56,664 nt of DNA. Origin: Eubacterium sp. GTDB taxonomy: Bacteria; Bacillota; Clostridia; Lachnospirales; Lachnospiraceae. The stretch lies in assembly GCA_017965495.1 (NCBI GenBank), contig JAGCPW010000061.1:1-56664 (forward strand), written 5' to 3'. The position numbers were made by a program, and so were the translations under genes. Position 1 is the stretch's first letter; every line of letters starts with the position of its first letter. The notes beneath the pieces were generated by a model. The model was not told the DNA's origin and ran no database searches. It saw only the letters and a list, made by a program, of their open reading frames with translations. Below, piece by piece: positions 11,201 to 19,306 of this stretch.

Positions 11201-13088
11201 AATGAGTTATTTGGCAAATCAGAATCCTGATGGAGTAGATGATATTGCTAAGATGGGTATCAGATTAGATTCTACAGCATATTCAAATGTTCCTGGTTAC
11301 ACATTTGATAACCAGTGGGCTAATCACCTACGTATTCCAAATGACTACTTCTATGCTAGACCAGATACAAATGGTAACTACTTAGAAAATGGAAACCGTT
11401 ACATACTAAGATTCTATATTAATTCTACTGCGGCTACAGCTGAGAATATGGGTCTAATAATGGTTAGACAGGGATATGATGGAAACCAGTGGTTTAGATA
11501 TCCTATTTCAAAGGGATTGAATCTAGTTAACGGAACACTTAAAGCTAAGAAGAGCGGAAGAGATACAGACCCATATATTGTAAATCCAGATTACACTAAG
11601 ACAGGTGGTATCGAATTCGTATATAATGACGGCTTTACTACAGATCAAGATTTCGTACAGTTTGACTTTAGTGAATTCCCACAGGGAACAACTATTAATG
11701 ATATTTCTTGGGAATTTGAGGCAGCAGGATATAATGTATTCCTAGATGGTAGTAGTACACCAGATAACGACGAACCTATTATGGAGAATGATACATACAC
11801 ATTCCCTACAGTAGAAGGTGTTATCGGATACCAGGATGATTACGATCCACAGAGAGTTTACAGACCAGGCGAGCAGATTCCTTATGATCAATTTACAGAT
11901 GACATTTATGCAACATCTATCACAGGATATAAGGTAACTATCGTGGATACAGATGGAAATCCAATTAAGACGGATTATGTAAATCCTGGAGATCCATATG
12001 ACTTCCCAACAGTGGATGATCCTGATTTCAAGGATTTCAAGGAATACAAAGATGACGATAATACATATCACAATGGAGATACTATTCCAGCGGTAAACAA
12101 AGACTACACATTTGTAGCCGTACCAAAGGATAACTACATTGTTACAGTTAAAACTCCTGAAGGAGAAACTCTAAGAACTACACCAGTTGAGGAGGGTGGA
12201 ACATACACATTCCCAAGTGATATTGAAGGTGTTCAGGATTATACATATAATGGACAGACATATCAGAAGGGTGATACAATGGGACCAATTAACGAGAACA
12301 GAGATGTTATCGCTAACCCAGTACCAGTAACTCAATATCATGTTTATATTGATGGCGTAGCACAACAACCTGCTATCGAAGACGGTGGAAGTTATACATT
12401 CCCAAGCGGACAAGATGCTGCTAAGATTGGATATATCTCAGTTAACGGTGGAGAAGTATTAGATCCAGGTTCAACAATTGTAGAAATCCACGAAGACAAG
12501 TATTATCTATCAATTGATGATATTACTCTTACACCTCAAATGGGTGCGTCAATGTTACTAAATCAAGCAGAAGTGAACCCAAGAGGAATTGGCTTTGGTG
12601 CAGACTTCTCAATTTACGACAAAAATGGTAATATAATTTCATATAAGAATTACAAAAATGTTTACAAATCAGAGGCATTCCAGCTTGGAACATTGATTAC
12701 ACCATATAACAACTTCGTAACTGATTTCGATGAGACTCTTGATTTGGAAAAAGCAGCGACTGAAGCAGGCGAGAAATATATTAGAAAAATTGAGAATGAT
12801 TACACATTCTGCGATGATGATAATCCAACAGAAGACTTTGCTACATATCGTGCAGGTATTGTAAATCTAAATGATTACAATATTCCTAGAGACTTTATAG
12901 CAAGATCATATGGATTTGTTAAGACAAAGAGTGGAGCAGTAACAGATGTTACATATGCTAACTATTCAGATATTAGATCGATTAAGACAGTTGCTACAAA
13001 TCTAATGAAGAATCCAAATTGGAAGGAAGTTTATCCACAAGCTTGGAAGCAAGAAATCATTGAGTACTGCGCAGCATTTGAAGGATAA
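8205..13088 (+). CDS. Giant secreted tandem-repeat protein, complete (1627 aa)
   Basis: The ATG at 8205 is chosen over an upstream in-frame ATG at 8145 because AGAGGAG (8191-8197) is correctly spaced and the product then begins with a clean signal peptide (MKKQLRKALAIL..., predicted cut after VSA, residue 31). Domains: a unique N-terminal region (about 32-230), three long repeats of 165-183 residues opening with TPW or SPW and containing WWWWN (8898-10470), the shared core with ERWDPACAQIKL (to about 11729), four short beta repeats (11730-12510) and the shared C-terminal domain ending IIEYCAAFEG. It is a shorter paralogue of the protein ending at 7771. No LPXTG, SLH or dockerin anchor is visible. 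It is exported by Sec; binding of a glycan or host surface is inferred from architecture only. A homologous 48-codon peptide gene follows. Confidence 0.93.
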   Translation: MKKQLRKALAILCAVAFAFTGITYSPATVSAADEGWFDATLDWGHYMTDKTTAGDQKGIWDYCGGQAPKAQYQNGDQIEGFTWNTTASGEAIWFETVDLKELNCVSEGGQMVKPQPGVKYKLNLTMDYSSTKTTKTALQVWVKNGEAPAMVEKHLDASNTNNQLVIEDAEIMPEDDNPLVFHFGIGVKSNYSGWGGMGIPHTVTISDFTLERADDFEPCIMGSDGTFVPEGTPWAVETQYNGTDLWGKMSYKVEGTPSNVASTYLRVDTPAHDDDSEGVDQDNPAAWWWWNSAKLPEYLSEVGLTTGKFYKGTMKVEYTSAGTSYSPTLRTIFGGTTMINNLQEGSNTITIDEFLYEGTQNNIEFNLDLLEKGGVMRVTEINLEPADDFIPIEKNVKFKTDPNSPWTFEAQNNASTSWGAISYIQGTPASDPTSTTFRVDTPAHDTAEEGVDQDNPTAWWWWNSASLINYLKDVADLQVGYKYKGTIVFNYTRPTGKSGADEYDTPQLRMIENGNVTIIDLEEGDNTINIGGDEGFAYDPNYPSIEFNLDLLDKGGILQAKSIDFVRADNFEPVTPNVEGGFVPANTPWNIKVQNNADTTWGQMSYAIDGTPSLVSSTTMRIDNPAHDDDTVTPEVDQEDPDAWWWWNSASLPNYLKNNLNDGRTYTGSMVIKYTAPTSPSAAYTPKLRYILNGEVHVVTLQPGDNTIPIESFDYSEMYPNLEFNVDLLEKGSLFQVKSIDFTQAPGNWMRVPDNDEEGVTIPVTYDSSVKPQEEVTHYWNIFAGIWEGHGAALYYDNDLSDPYDPLKVKIGAGERWDPACAQIKLTNEDAYQELEEYTNYYMTYSFTSTEKGTLHINHEGYTPTKLTRIDITDDMYDPNDGLYHVEFKKIFTYLPDRDDLNLTMFLTPTTYVYNKETGETEVEMDGEYLPAGTIIANHEITYSRQDEDGWTLVTDSRDPDHQNYDDIVSDEYQNPILQAYTNSFAYSQVLYSEVDNGRMSYLANQNPDGVDDIAKMGIRLDSTAYSNVPGYTFDNQWANHLRIPNDYFYARPDTNGNYLENGNRYILRFYINSTAATAENMGLIMVRQGYDGNQWFRYPISKGLNLVNGTLKAKKSGRDTDPYIVNPDYTKTGGIEFVYNDGFTTDQDFVQFDFSEFPQGTTINDISWEFEAAGYNVFLDGSSTPDNDEPIMENDTYTFPTVEGVIGYQDDYDPQRVYRPGEQIPYDQFTDDIYATSITGYKVTIVDTDGNPIKTDYVNPGDPYDFPTVDDPDFKDFKEYKDDDNTYHNGDTIPAVNKDYTFVAVPKDNYIVTVKTPEGETLRTTPVEEGGTYTFPSDIEGVQDYTYNGQTYQKGDTMGPINENRDVIANPVPVTQYHVYIDGVAQQPAIEDGGSYTFPSGQDAAKIGYISVNGGEVLDPGSTIVEIHEDKYYLSIDDITLTPQMGASMLLNQAEVNPRGIGFGADFSIYDKNGNIISYKNYKNVYKSEAFQLGTLITPYNNFVTDFDETLDLEKAATEAGEKYIRKIENDYTFCDDDNPTEDFATYRAGIVNLNDYNIPRDFIARSYGFVKTKSGAVTDVTYANYSDIRSIKTVATNLMKNPNWKEVYPQAWKQEIIEYCAAFEG
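8898..10470 (+). repeat. Three tandem long repeats of the second giant protein
   Basis: Units start at 8898, 9414 and 9963, at codons for TPW or SPW, giving lengths of 516, 549 and about 508 bp. They share PAHD(D/T)...VDQ(D/E)(D/N)P and WWWWN segments and the closing strand seen in the first giant protein. They are more diverged from one another than the repeats at 185-2191. Confidence 0.88.
11730..12510 (+). repeat. Four short beta repeats of the second giant protein
   Basis: Four units of about 60-70 residues begin Y(N/K/I/H)V and contain (N/G)(D/G)TYTFP-like segments. They correspond to the nine units at 5477-7233. Confidence 0.7.
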
Positions 13089-13099
13089 GGAGGTAAGGT

Positions 13100-13246
13100 A
13101 TGATGAAAGAATTATATTTAAGTCCTGAAGTTGAATTGGACGAATTTGACAAAAAAGATATTATAGTTACAAGCCCACCAAACGAAGGTGAACCAGTTGT
13201 TGCTAATGACGGTGAACCAGGAAAAGAGTGGACAGGTAATGCTTAA
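13100..13246 (+). CDS. 48-aa acidic peptide paired with giant repeat protein (copy 2)
   Basis: This gene starts with two adjacent ATG codons (13100, 13103). The Shine-Dalgarno sequence AAGGAGGT (13087-13094) overlaps the TAA stop of the upstream giant gene, the same layout as copy 1. The product shares with copy 1 the positions MK(D/E)LY, PEV, EFD, D(V/I)I, TSP, GEP and AN, plus an acidic tail with Trp. It has no signal peptide, Cys or hydrophobic segment. A terminator follows at once, so giant gene and peptide form a two-gene transcription unit. The function is unknown; conservation next to both giant genes argues that it acts with them. Confidence 0.82.
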   Translation: MMKELYLSPEVELDEFDKKDIIVTSPPNEGEPVVANDGEPGKEWTGNA

Positions 13247-13270
13247 TCCACTAGAGCGCTAGTATAAAGA

Positions 13271-13304
13271 AAAAGGCTCAGGTTTTACACCTGAGTCTTT
13301 TCTT
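13271..13304 (+). terminator. Rho-independent terminator after peptide copy 2
   Basis: A 9-bp stem (13275-13283 with 13289-13297) lies between an upstream A-run and TCTTTTCTTATTTT. It ends the second cassette. Confidence 0.9.
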
Positions 13305-13380
13305 ATTTTCAAAATCCAATTTTATGTTTACCAAATGGGCACTTTTTTAACAAAAATAAACGGTTTTTGCGCTTTGTTTA

Positions 13381-13409
13381 TTTACAAATAAAATCAATTG
13401 ATTTATAAT
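13381..13409 (+). promoter_or_regulatory. Promoter of the nucleoside transporter operon, inside an inverted repeat
   Basis: TTTACA (13381-13386), a 17-bp spacer and TATAAT (13404-13409). An 11-bp inverted repeat, ACAAATAAAAT (13384-13394) and ATTTTATTTGT (13408-13418), brackets the spacer, so a dimeric repressor could cover the promoter. Confidence 0.75.
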
Positions 13410-13463
13410 TTTATTTGTGTTCATGTTCGGACATAAAATTGAATATTTTGGAGGAAAAATCAA

Positions 13464-14735
13464 ATGAAGAAAGTATTAAGTTTAGTGTTAGTACTTACTA
13501 TGGCAGCATCAATGATGTTTGTTACTGGCTGTGGTAAGAAAACAGACTCAAAGGGCTTTAAAGTAGGATGCATCATGGTTGGTGATGAAAAAGAAACTTA
13601 TACTAAAGCTCACATGGACGGAATTAAAGAAGCAGCTAAAGAGCTTGGAATTCCTGAGACTGACATCAAATGGAAAACTACTATTCCAGAAGATGAGCAG
13701 TGTGCTAAGGCAGCTAAAGAATTGATTGGTAACGGATGTACATTAATCATTTCAAATAGTTACGGCCACCAGGATCTAATGAACAAGGTTGCTAAAGATA
13801 ATCCTAAAGTTAACTTTGTCTCTATGACAGGTGATTACGCTGCTATTTCAGGCAATGACAATTTCTATAATGCTTTTACAAATATTTATGAAGCAAGATA
13901 CGTATCAGGTGTTGTTGCTGGTTTAAAGATTAAAGAATTAGCAGATGCTAAGAAGATTCCTAAGAAGGATTTTGATAAAGATGGAAACGTTAAAGTAGGA
14001 TATGTTGGTGCATTCCCATACGCAGAAGTGGTATCAGGTTATACAGCATTCTATCTAGGAATCAAATCAGTTTATGAGAAAGTTTCTATGGAAGTATTCT
14101 ATACAAACTCATGGTTTGACCCTACTAAGGAAGCTGCAGCAGCAGAGAAGTTCATCAAAGATAACTGCTTAATCATTGGACAGCATGCAGACTCAACAGG
14201 AGCTCCTAGTGCTATCCAGAAGGCTAAAGATGGTGGTACTTTAGTATATTCAGTAGGATATAACGTATCAATGCTTAACGTTGCTAAGACAGCTGCTCTT
14301 ACAAGTCCACTTAATAACTGGACAGTTTACTACAAAGACTTGCTAAGTGCTGCTAAGGACGGAAAAGAAATTCCTCAGGATTGGGCTGAAGGATATTCTA
14401 AGGGTGCTGTTTCTATTTCAAAACTAGGACCAGAAGTTGCTAAGGGAACTGAAGCCAAAGTGGAAGAAGTAGAAAAAGGACTTAAAGATGGTTCTATTCA
14501 GGTATTCGATACTGACACATTTACTGTAGGCGGAAAGAAGAAGACATCTGAGAAGGTTGACCTTTCTTACATGGACTTCACAAAGAATCCACCAGCAGTT
14601 ATATACAAGGGCGAGACTAAAGAAGCTATTGAGAGCAAAGATGGTAAGTCATTCTTCGCAGAGTCAACACTTCGCTCAGCTCCTTACTTCCAGTTGAGAA
14701 TTGATGGAATCAAAGAATTAAATGCAGAACAATAA
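13464..14735 (+). CDS. BMP-family substrate-binding lipoprotein of a nucleoside-type ABC transporter
   Basis: The product has a lipoprotein signal ending VTGC with the lipidated Cys at residue 23, then a BMP/PnrA-like periplasmic-binding fold (MVGDEKETYTKAHMDG near the start of the mature part; GYVGAFPYAEVVSGY in the middle; SVGYNV late). The family binds purine or other nucleosides outside the membrane and hands them to an ABC importer. It is the first gene of a four-gene set with the same order as Bacillus nupNOPQ (yufNOPQ). A strong hairpin follows and probably keeps the binding protein in excess over the membrane parts. Length (423 aa) is somewhat above the usual 340-380. The substrate is inferred from the family. 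Confidence 0.9.
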   Translation: MKKVLSLVLVLTMAASMMFVTGCGKKTDSKGFKVGCIMVGDEKETYTKAHMDGIKEAAKELGIPETDIKWKTTIPEDEQCAKAAKELIGNGCTLIISNSYGHQDLMNKVAKDNPKVNFVSMTGDYAAISGNDNFYNAFTNIYEARYVSGVVAGLKIKELADAKKIPKKDFDKDGNVKVGYVGAFPYAEVVSGYTAFYLGIKSVYEKVSMEVFYTNSWFDPTKEAAAAEKFIKDNCLIIGQHADSTGAPSAIQKAKDGGTLVYSVGYNVSMLNVAKTAALTSPLNNWTVYYKDLLSAAKDGKEIPQDWAEGYSKGAVSISKLGPEVAKGTEAKVEEVEKGLKDGSIQVFDTDTFTVGGKKKTSEKVDLSYMDFTKNPPAVIYKGETKEAIESKDGKSFFAESTLRSAPYFQLRIDGIKELNAEQ

Positions 14736-14752
14736 TATTTAATTAACTATTA

Positions 14753-14789
14753 CAAGGGAAGTTGCAATCATTGGAACTTCCCTTGTTTT
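14753..14789 (+). terminator. Intercistronic hairpin between binding protein and ATPase genes
   Basis: A perfect 11-bp stem, CAAGGGAAGTT (14753-14763) with AACTTCCCTTG (14775-14785), is followed by TTTTG. It looks like a leaky terminator or 3' stabiliser inside the operon. It also overlaps an upstream in-frame TTG (14788), which supports the later start of the ATPase. Confidence 0.7.
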
Positions 14790-14817
14790 GATTTTACACA
14801 GAAAGGAAAAAAGCAAG

Positions 14818-16353
14818 TTGGAAAATTATGCTGTTTCAATGAGAGGTGTCACAAAGGCATTTGGAACAAAAGTTGTTGCTAATAAAAGTGTAGATTTTGA
14901 TTTGAAATACGGAACTATCGTTGCTCTTTTAGGTGAGAACGGTAGTGGTAAGACTACGCTTATGAATATGCTTTCTGGCATTTATTTTCCTGATAAGGGA
15001 GATATTTTTATTGATGGAAAGCAAGTGACTATTCGTTCACCTCATGTTGCTATGGATTTAGGTATCGGAATGGTTCATCAGCATTTTAAATTGGTGGACG
15101 TTTTTACTGCGGCTGAAAATATAGTGTTAGGCCTCAAAGACAAAATCAAAATAGAAGAGGTAATAGCCCGCATCAAAGAAATTTGTGACAAATATGGATT
15201 TGAAGTGGATCCAAATCAGAAGGTATATGATATGTCTGTTGCGCAGAAGCAGACTTTAGAAATAGTTAAAGTTTTGTACCGCGGAGCTAATGTATTAATA
15301 CTAGATGAGCCTACAGCAGTTCTTACTCCTCAGGAGACTAAGAAGTTGTTTAATGTAATGCGTAACATGAAAAAAGATGGCAAATCTATTATTATCATTA
15401 CTCATAAATTAAATGAAGTACTAGAGATATCTGATGAGGTAGCAGTTCTTAGAAAAGGTGAGTATGTGGGAACTATAAAGAGTAGTGAAGCCACAGAGGC
15501 TAGCCTTACTGAGCTAATGGTAGGTGATACCGTAGAGCTTAATATCAAGAGAACTGAGCCTAAAAATACTGAAATTAGGCTAGATGTACAGAATCTATCT
15601 GTAACAGATAGTGAGGGCATTAAAATCCTCGATAACATATCATTTAAGGCTTATAGCGGCGAAATTTTGGGCATAGCGGGCATTTCTGGCTGTGGACAGA
15701 AGGAACTCCTAGAGTCTATTGCAGGTTTGGTTAAAACAGAAAATAACAGTAGTGTTATTTTTACTCCAAACGAGAATGAAGTTGAACAGTTGATAGGCAA
15801 AAGCCCTAAAAAGATAAGAGAATGTGGTGTTGAGCTATCATTTGTACCGGAAGACAGACTTGGAATGGGTCTAGTTGGTTCAATGGGTATGCCTGGCAAT
15901 ATGATGATTAGAAGTTACACGGAAGGTAACACACCTTTTATTCAAAGAAAGAAACCTAGACGTTTGTCTAAGAAGATAAAAAAAGAGTTGGGTGTTAAGA
16001 CACCTGGTATTAATACACCTGTTCGCAAATTATCTGGTGGTAATGTGCAAAAGGTACTCGTGGGACGTGAAATTGCAAACGCTCCATCAGTTCTTTTGAC
16101 GGCGTATGCTGTTAGAGGATTAGATATTCACACATCTTATACCATTTACAATCTTTTGAACACTCAAAAAGAAGAAGGCGTGGCAGTAGTGTATGTGGGC
16201 GAAGACTTAGATGTTTTGCTTGCGCTATCTGACAAGATTCTTGTTCTTTGTGACGGAAAAGTAAATGGACTTTTAGATGCGAGAACAACTACAAAAGAAG
16301 AAGTTGGTTTGCTTATGACTAACCTTCAAGAAGGAGGTGTCGCAAATGACTAA
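14818..16353 (+). CDS. Nucleoside-type ABC transporter ATP-binding protein (two ATPase domains)
   Basis: The TTG at 14818 is preferred: AAAGGA lies 10 nt upstream and the product then begins MENYAVSMRGVTKAFG. This gives 511 aa, usual for the duplicated sugar/nucleoside importer ATPases. The first domain has Walker A GENGSGKTT, a DMSVAQKQ signature and Walker B LILDEPTAVLTPQE. The second has a degenerate Walker A (GISGCGQKE, no catalytic Lys), an LSGGNVQK signature and RGLD in place of the usual TRGLD context, as is common in this family. It powers import with the two permeases downstream. Its stop overlaps the next start by 8 nt. Confidence 0.92.
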   Translation: MENYAVSMRGVTKAFGTKVVANKSVDFDLKYGTIVALLGENGSGKTTLMNMLSGIYFPDKGDIFIDGKQVTIRSPHVAMDLGIGMVHQHFKLVDVFTAAENIVLGLKDKIKIEEVIARIKEICDKYGFEVDPNQKVYDMSVAQKQTLEIVKVLYRGANVLILDEPTAVLTPQETKKLFNVMRNMKKDGKSIIIITHKLNEVLEISDEVAVLRKGEYVGTIKSSEATEASLTELMVGDTVELNIKRTEPKNTEIRLDVQNLSVTDSEGIKILDNISFKAYSGEILGIAGISGCGQKELLESIAGLVKTENNSSVIFTPNENEVEQLIGKSPKKIRECGVELSFVPEDRLGMGLVGSMGMPGNMMIRSYTEGNTPFIQRKKPRRLSKKIKKELGVKTPGINTPVRKLSGGNVQKVLVGREIANAPSVLLTAYAVRGLDIHTSYTIYNLLNTQKEEGVAVVYVGEDLDVLLALSDKILVLCDGKVNGLLDARTTTKEEVGLLMTNLQEGGVAND

Positions 16354-17458
16354 TGATTCTTTTACCCCACATGTTAAACAGCCATTAGTGAGAGTGGTTA
16401 GAAGAGATAACCTCCCAATGTGGAAAGGATGGTTATATAGATTTATTGCCATCGTTTTGGCTCTTGGTTTGGTGGACATTTTTGTGTTTGCTATTACTGG
16501 ACTAGATCCGGTAGGTGTTTTGACAGTTATGTGGGAAGGTACATTTGGTAATATCATTTGTACTTCAGCCTCTGTAACTTTGATTATGAAGTTACTACTA
16601 ATTTCAGTTGCTTTGGCACCGGCTTTTAAAATGAAGTTTTGGAACATTGGTGCAGAAGGACAAGTGCTAGCAGGTGCTTTGGCTACGGCTGTAGTTATGG
16701 TTACTTTCAGTGACTTACCTAATAGTGTCTTGATTCCATTTATGATAGTTTCAGCTATTTTGGCAGGTGGAATTTGGGGACTAATTCCAGCCATCTTCAA
16801 GGCTAAATGGGGTGTTAATGAAACTTTATTTACTTTGATGATGAACTATGTGGCAATGAGCCTAGTTGATTTCTTTGTTAACCAAAACAAAGGTGATAGA
16901 GCATCAATTGGAACATTGAATGTCGACACTGAAAAGGGTTGGCTACCAAAACTAGGTATGGAGATAAACTGGACAGTGGTAATTATAGTACTAGTTATAA
17001 CTGTTCTTATGTATATCTATTTGAAATACACTAAGCAGGGCTATGAGATAGCAGTGGTTGGTGAGTCTATTAATACTGCAAAGTATGCAGGTATCAGCGT
17101 TAAGAAAACAATCATTAGAACAATGATTATTTCAGGTATTATCTGTGGTATTTGCGGTTATTTGACAGTGGCAGGAGAAGATCAGACGATTTCTCGAAAC
17201 ACTGCGGGTGGATATGGATTTACGGCTATCATTGTGGCATGGCTTGCTAAGTTTAATACTCTGTTTATGATTGTGATATCAGCATTTATCATATTCCTAG
17301 AGCAGGGTACAAAAGCCATCTCAGATGCATACTCATCAGTAGGATTTAATGAGAGTGCTTGTAAGATGGTAGTAGGTTTAGTGCTATTCTTTGTAATAGC
17401 ATGTGAGTTCTTTATTAATTACAGTCTTGCGTTTAGACGCACTAGAAAGGAGAAATAA
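16346..17458 (+). CDS. Nucleoside-type ABC transporter permease 1
   Basis: An integral membrane permease of the branched-chain amino acid/sugar/nucleoside type (BPD_transp_2), about 370 aa with 8-10 hydrophobic segments. The segment FWNIGAEGQVLAGALATA is the family hallmark. The ATG at 16346 is preceded by AAGGAGG (16331-16337), so an upstream GTG that overlaps this ribosome site is not the start. The gene overlaps the ATPase by 8 nt and precedes permease 2 by 2 nt, so the proteins are made together. It corresponds in position to Bacillus nupP. Confidence 0.92.
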   Translation: MTNDSFTPHVKQPLVRVVRRDNLPMWKGWLYRFIAIVLALGLVDIFVFAITGLDPVGVLTVMWEGTFGNIICTSASVTLIMKLLLISVALAPAFKMKFWNIGAEGQVLAGALATAVVMVTFSDLPNSVLIPFMIVSAILAGGIWGLIPAIFKAKWGVNETLFTLMMNYVAMSLVDFFVNQNKGDRASIGTLNVDTEKGWLPKLGMEINWTVVIIVLVITVLMYIYLKYTKQGYEIAVVGESINTAKYAGISVKKTIIRTMIISGIICGICGYLTVAGEDQTISRNTAGGYGFTAIIVAWLAKFNTLFMIVISAFIIFLEQGTKAISDAYSSVGFNESACKMVVGLVLFFVIACEFFINYSLAFRRTRKEK

Positions 17459-17460
17459 TT

Positions 17461-18453
17461 ATGGCTTTATTAACTGGATGGATTACAATGTCAGTCATAT
17501 TTGGTACAGTTATTCTCTATGGTGCGGTGGGCGAAACCATAACAGAGAAGGCTGGAAACTTAAACCTAGGTACCCCAGGTATCATGTGTATGGGTGGAGC
17601 ATTTGGATTTGTGGCAGCTTCGCTTTGCGAGAAGAGCACAGATAAACCAAACGCAGCGCTTTGCATTATAATACCGCTAATTTCAGCATTTATTATGGGT
17701 ATGGTAGGTGGACTGATTTATTCATTTTTAACAACAACACTTAGAGTAAATCAAAACGTAGTAGGTTTGACATTAACTATCTTTGGCGTAGGCGTTAGTA
17801 AGTTCTTTGCGATGTTTGTACTTCCAAAGAATGGCGTTGTAACTAAAGTTGATTTTACTCGTAAGATTTTTGCGGCAAAGATTCCTTTCCTTAGTACGAA
17901 ATTAGGATATATAGGAGAGATGCTTTTCTCATATGGATTTATGGTTTATCTTGCTATTATCATTGCAATTCTAGCAACAATCTTTTTAAATCGTACTAGA
18001 GTAGGTTTGAATCTGAGAGCCGTGGGTGAAAACCCAGCTACTGCAGATGCTGCAGGAATAAATGTTATAAAGTATAAATATCTTGCTACATGTATAGGTT
18101 CAGGAATTACTGGACTAGGCGGATGGTTCTATATTGTGGAACTTAATAATGGTACATGGGCTACAGCCGATGGTGATGCTATAGCAGCAGTTGCTTGGTT
18201 AGCGGTGGCACTCGTTATCTTTATTAGATGGAAACCAATCAATGCCATTTGGGGATCAATATTGTTTGGTATTTGTTACTGGGCATTTAACTACTTCCCA
18301 AAGATTACTGGTATCAAGGTAAATACAGATCTTTTGATGATGCTACCTTATGTAGTTACAATTATTGTTTTGATTATTACAAGCATCAGACAAAAGAAGG
18401 ACAGCCAGGCTCCAGCCAGTCTTGGTTTGTCGTACTTTAGAGAAGACAGATAA
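17461..18453 (+). CDS. Nucleoside-type ABC transporter permease 2
   Basis: A second membrane permease of 330 aa. GNLNLGTPGIMCMGGAFGF near the N-terminus and RAVGENPATADAAGIN in the middle are typical of the partner permease in BMP transporters (nupQ position). With permease 1 it forms the heterodimeric channel. It is the last gene of the transport operon; no clear terminator follows before proB, so some read-through is likely. Confidence 0.92.
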   Translation: MALLTGWITMSVIFGTVILYGAVGETITEKAGNLNLGTPGIMCMGGAFGFVAASLCEKSTDKPNAALCIIIPLISAFIMGMVGGLIYSFLTTTLRVNQNVVGLTLTIFGVGVSKFFAMFVLPKNGVVTKVDFTRKIFAAKIPFLSTKLGYIGEMLFSYGFMVYLAIIIAILATIFLNRTRVGLNLRAVGENPATADAAGINVIKYKYLATCIGSGITGLGGWFYIVELNNGTWATADGDAIAAVAWLAVALVIFIRWKPINAIWGSILFGICYWAFNYFPKITGIKVNTDLLMMLPYVVTIIVLIITSIRQKKDSQAPASLGLSYFREDR

Positions 18454-18456
18454 TGA

Positions 18457-18485
18457 TTGCAAAAAGGGGAATAAACTAGTATCAT
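18457..18485 (+). promoter_or_regulatory. Promoter of proBA
   Basis: TTGCAA (18457-18462), a 17-bp spacer and TATCAT (18480-18485) start just after the permease stop, about 35 nt before proB. Confidence 0.55.
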
Positions 18486-18519
18486 ATTTACTAATATGAG
18501 TATGAAATAGAGGATAGTT

Positions 18520-19302
18520 ATGGACAAAAAAGATTTTAAACGTATCGTGGTGAAAGTGGGCACATCCACTCTCACACACGATACGGGAAAAACAAATATT
18601 CGTCAGATGAAAAAGCTAGTGGCAGTGCTTTCTGATATCGCAAATTCTGGTATCGAGGTGGCACTTGTATCCTCTGGTTCTATTGGCGTGGGTGCTGGTA
18701 AGATTGGTTTAGAGAATAGACCTGATGATACTACTAGCAAACAGGCACTTTCCACTATCGGCCAGTGCGAGCTAATGTTTATGTACGATAAGATGTTTAG
18801 CGAGTACGGACATTCAGTGGGACAGGTTTTAGTTACTAAAAGAAATGTAGAGCAAGAGGAGACTAGAAAGAATCTTATAAACACTTTTGAAAAGTTGTTT
18901 GAGTATGGCGTAGTTCCAATCATTAATGAAAATGATGCTATTGCTATAGAAGAGATTGTCTTTGGCGATAATGATACTTTGTCAGCCATTGTGGCTAAGT
19001 TAGTGGGAGCAGATGCTCTTATGATTCTTACAGATACAGAAGGCTTGTATGACAAAGATCCAAGCGAGAAAGATGCCAAGGTTATCCCTGAAGTTGATAC
19101 TATTACAGAGTCATTGTTTGAAGTGGCTGGTGGCAGAGGTTCTAAGTTTGGAACGGGCGGTATGATTACCAAACTCCAAGCAGCTCAAATAGCCACAGAA
19201 GCTGGAATAGATACAGTGGTTTGTAGCGGGGATAAACCAGAGAACTTATACAAAGTGCTTGAAGGAAAACAAGTAGGAACATTGTTTAAGAAAAAAGATT
19301 AA
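18520..19302 (+). CDS. proB: Glutamate 5-kinase (short form without PUA domain)
   Basis: It phosphorylates L-glutamate with ATP, the first step of proline synthesis. Amino acid kinase features: VVKVGTSTL at the N-terminus, ALVSSGSIGVG, NENDAIA, FGDNDTLSA, LTDTEGLYDKDP and GTGGMITKLQAA. The protein has 260 residues and ends after the kinase domain, so it lacks the C-terminal PUA domain of the 367-residue Escherichia coli enzyme; this short form is common in Firmicutes. The next gene is proA. Confidence 0.95.
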   Translation: MDKKDFKRIVVKVGTSTLTHDTGKTNIRQMKKLVAVLSDIANSGIEVALVSSGSIGVGAGKIGLENRPDDTTSKQALSTIGQCELMFMYDKMFSEYGHSVGQVLVTKRNVEQEETRKNLINTFEKLFEYGVVPIINENDAIAIEEIVFGDNDTLSAIVAKLVGADALMILTDTEGLYDKDPSEKDAKVIPEVDTITESLFEVAGGRGSKFGTGGMITKLQAAQIATEAGIDTVVCSGDKPENLYKVLEGKQVGTLFKKKD

Positions 19303-19306
19303 TTGT

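Noticed and set aside
13410-13463. Purine riboswitch before the nucleoside-type transporter
   Set aside because: The leader after the predicted transcript start is under 50 nt and lacks the riboswitch core.
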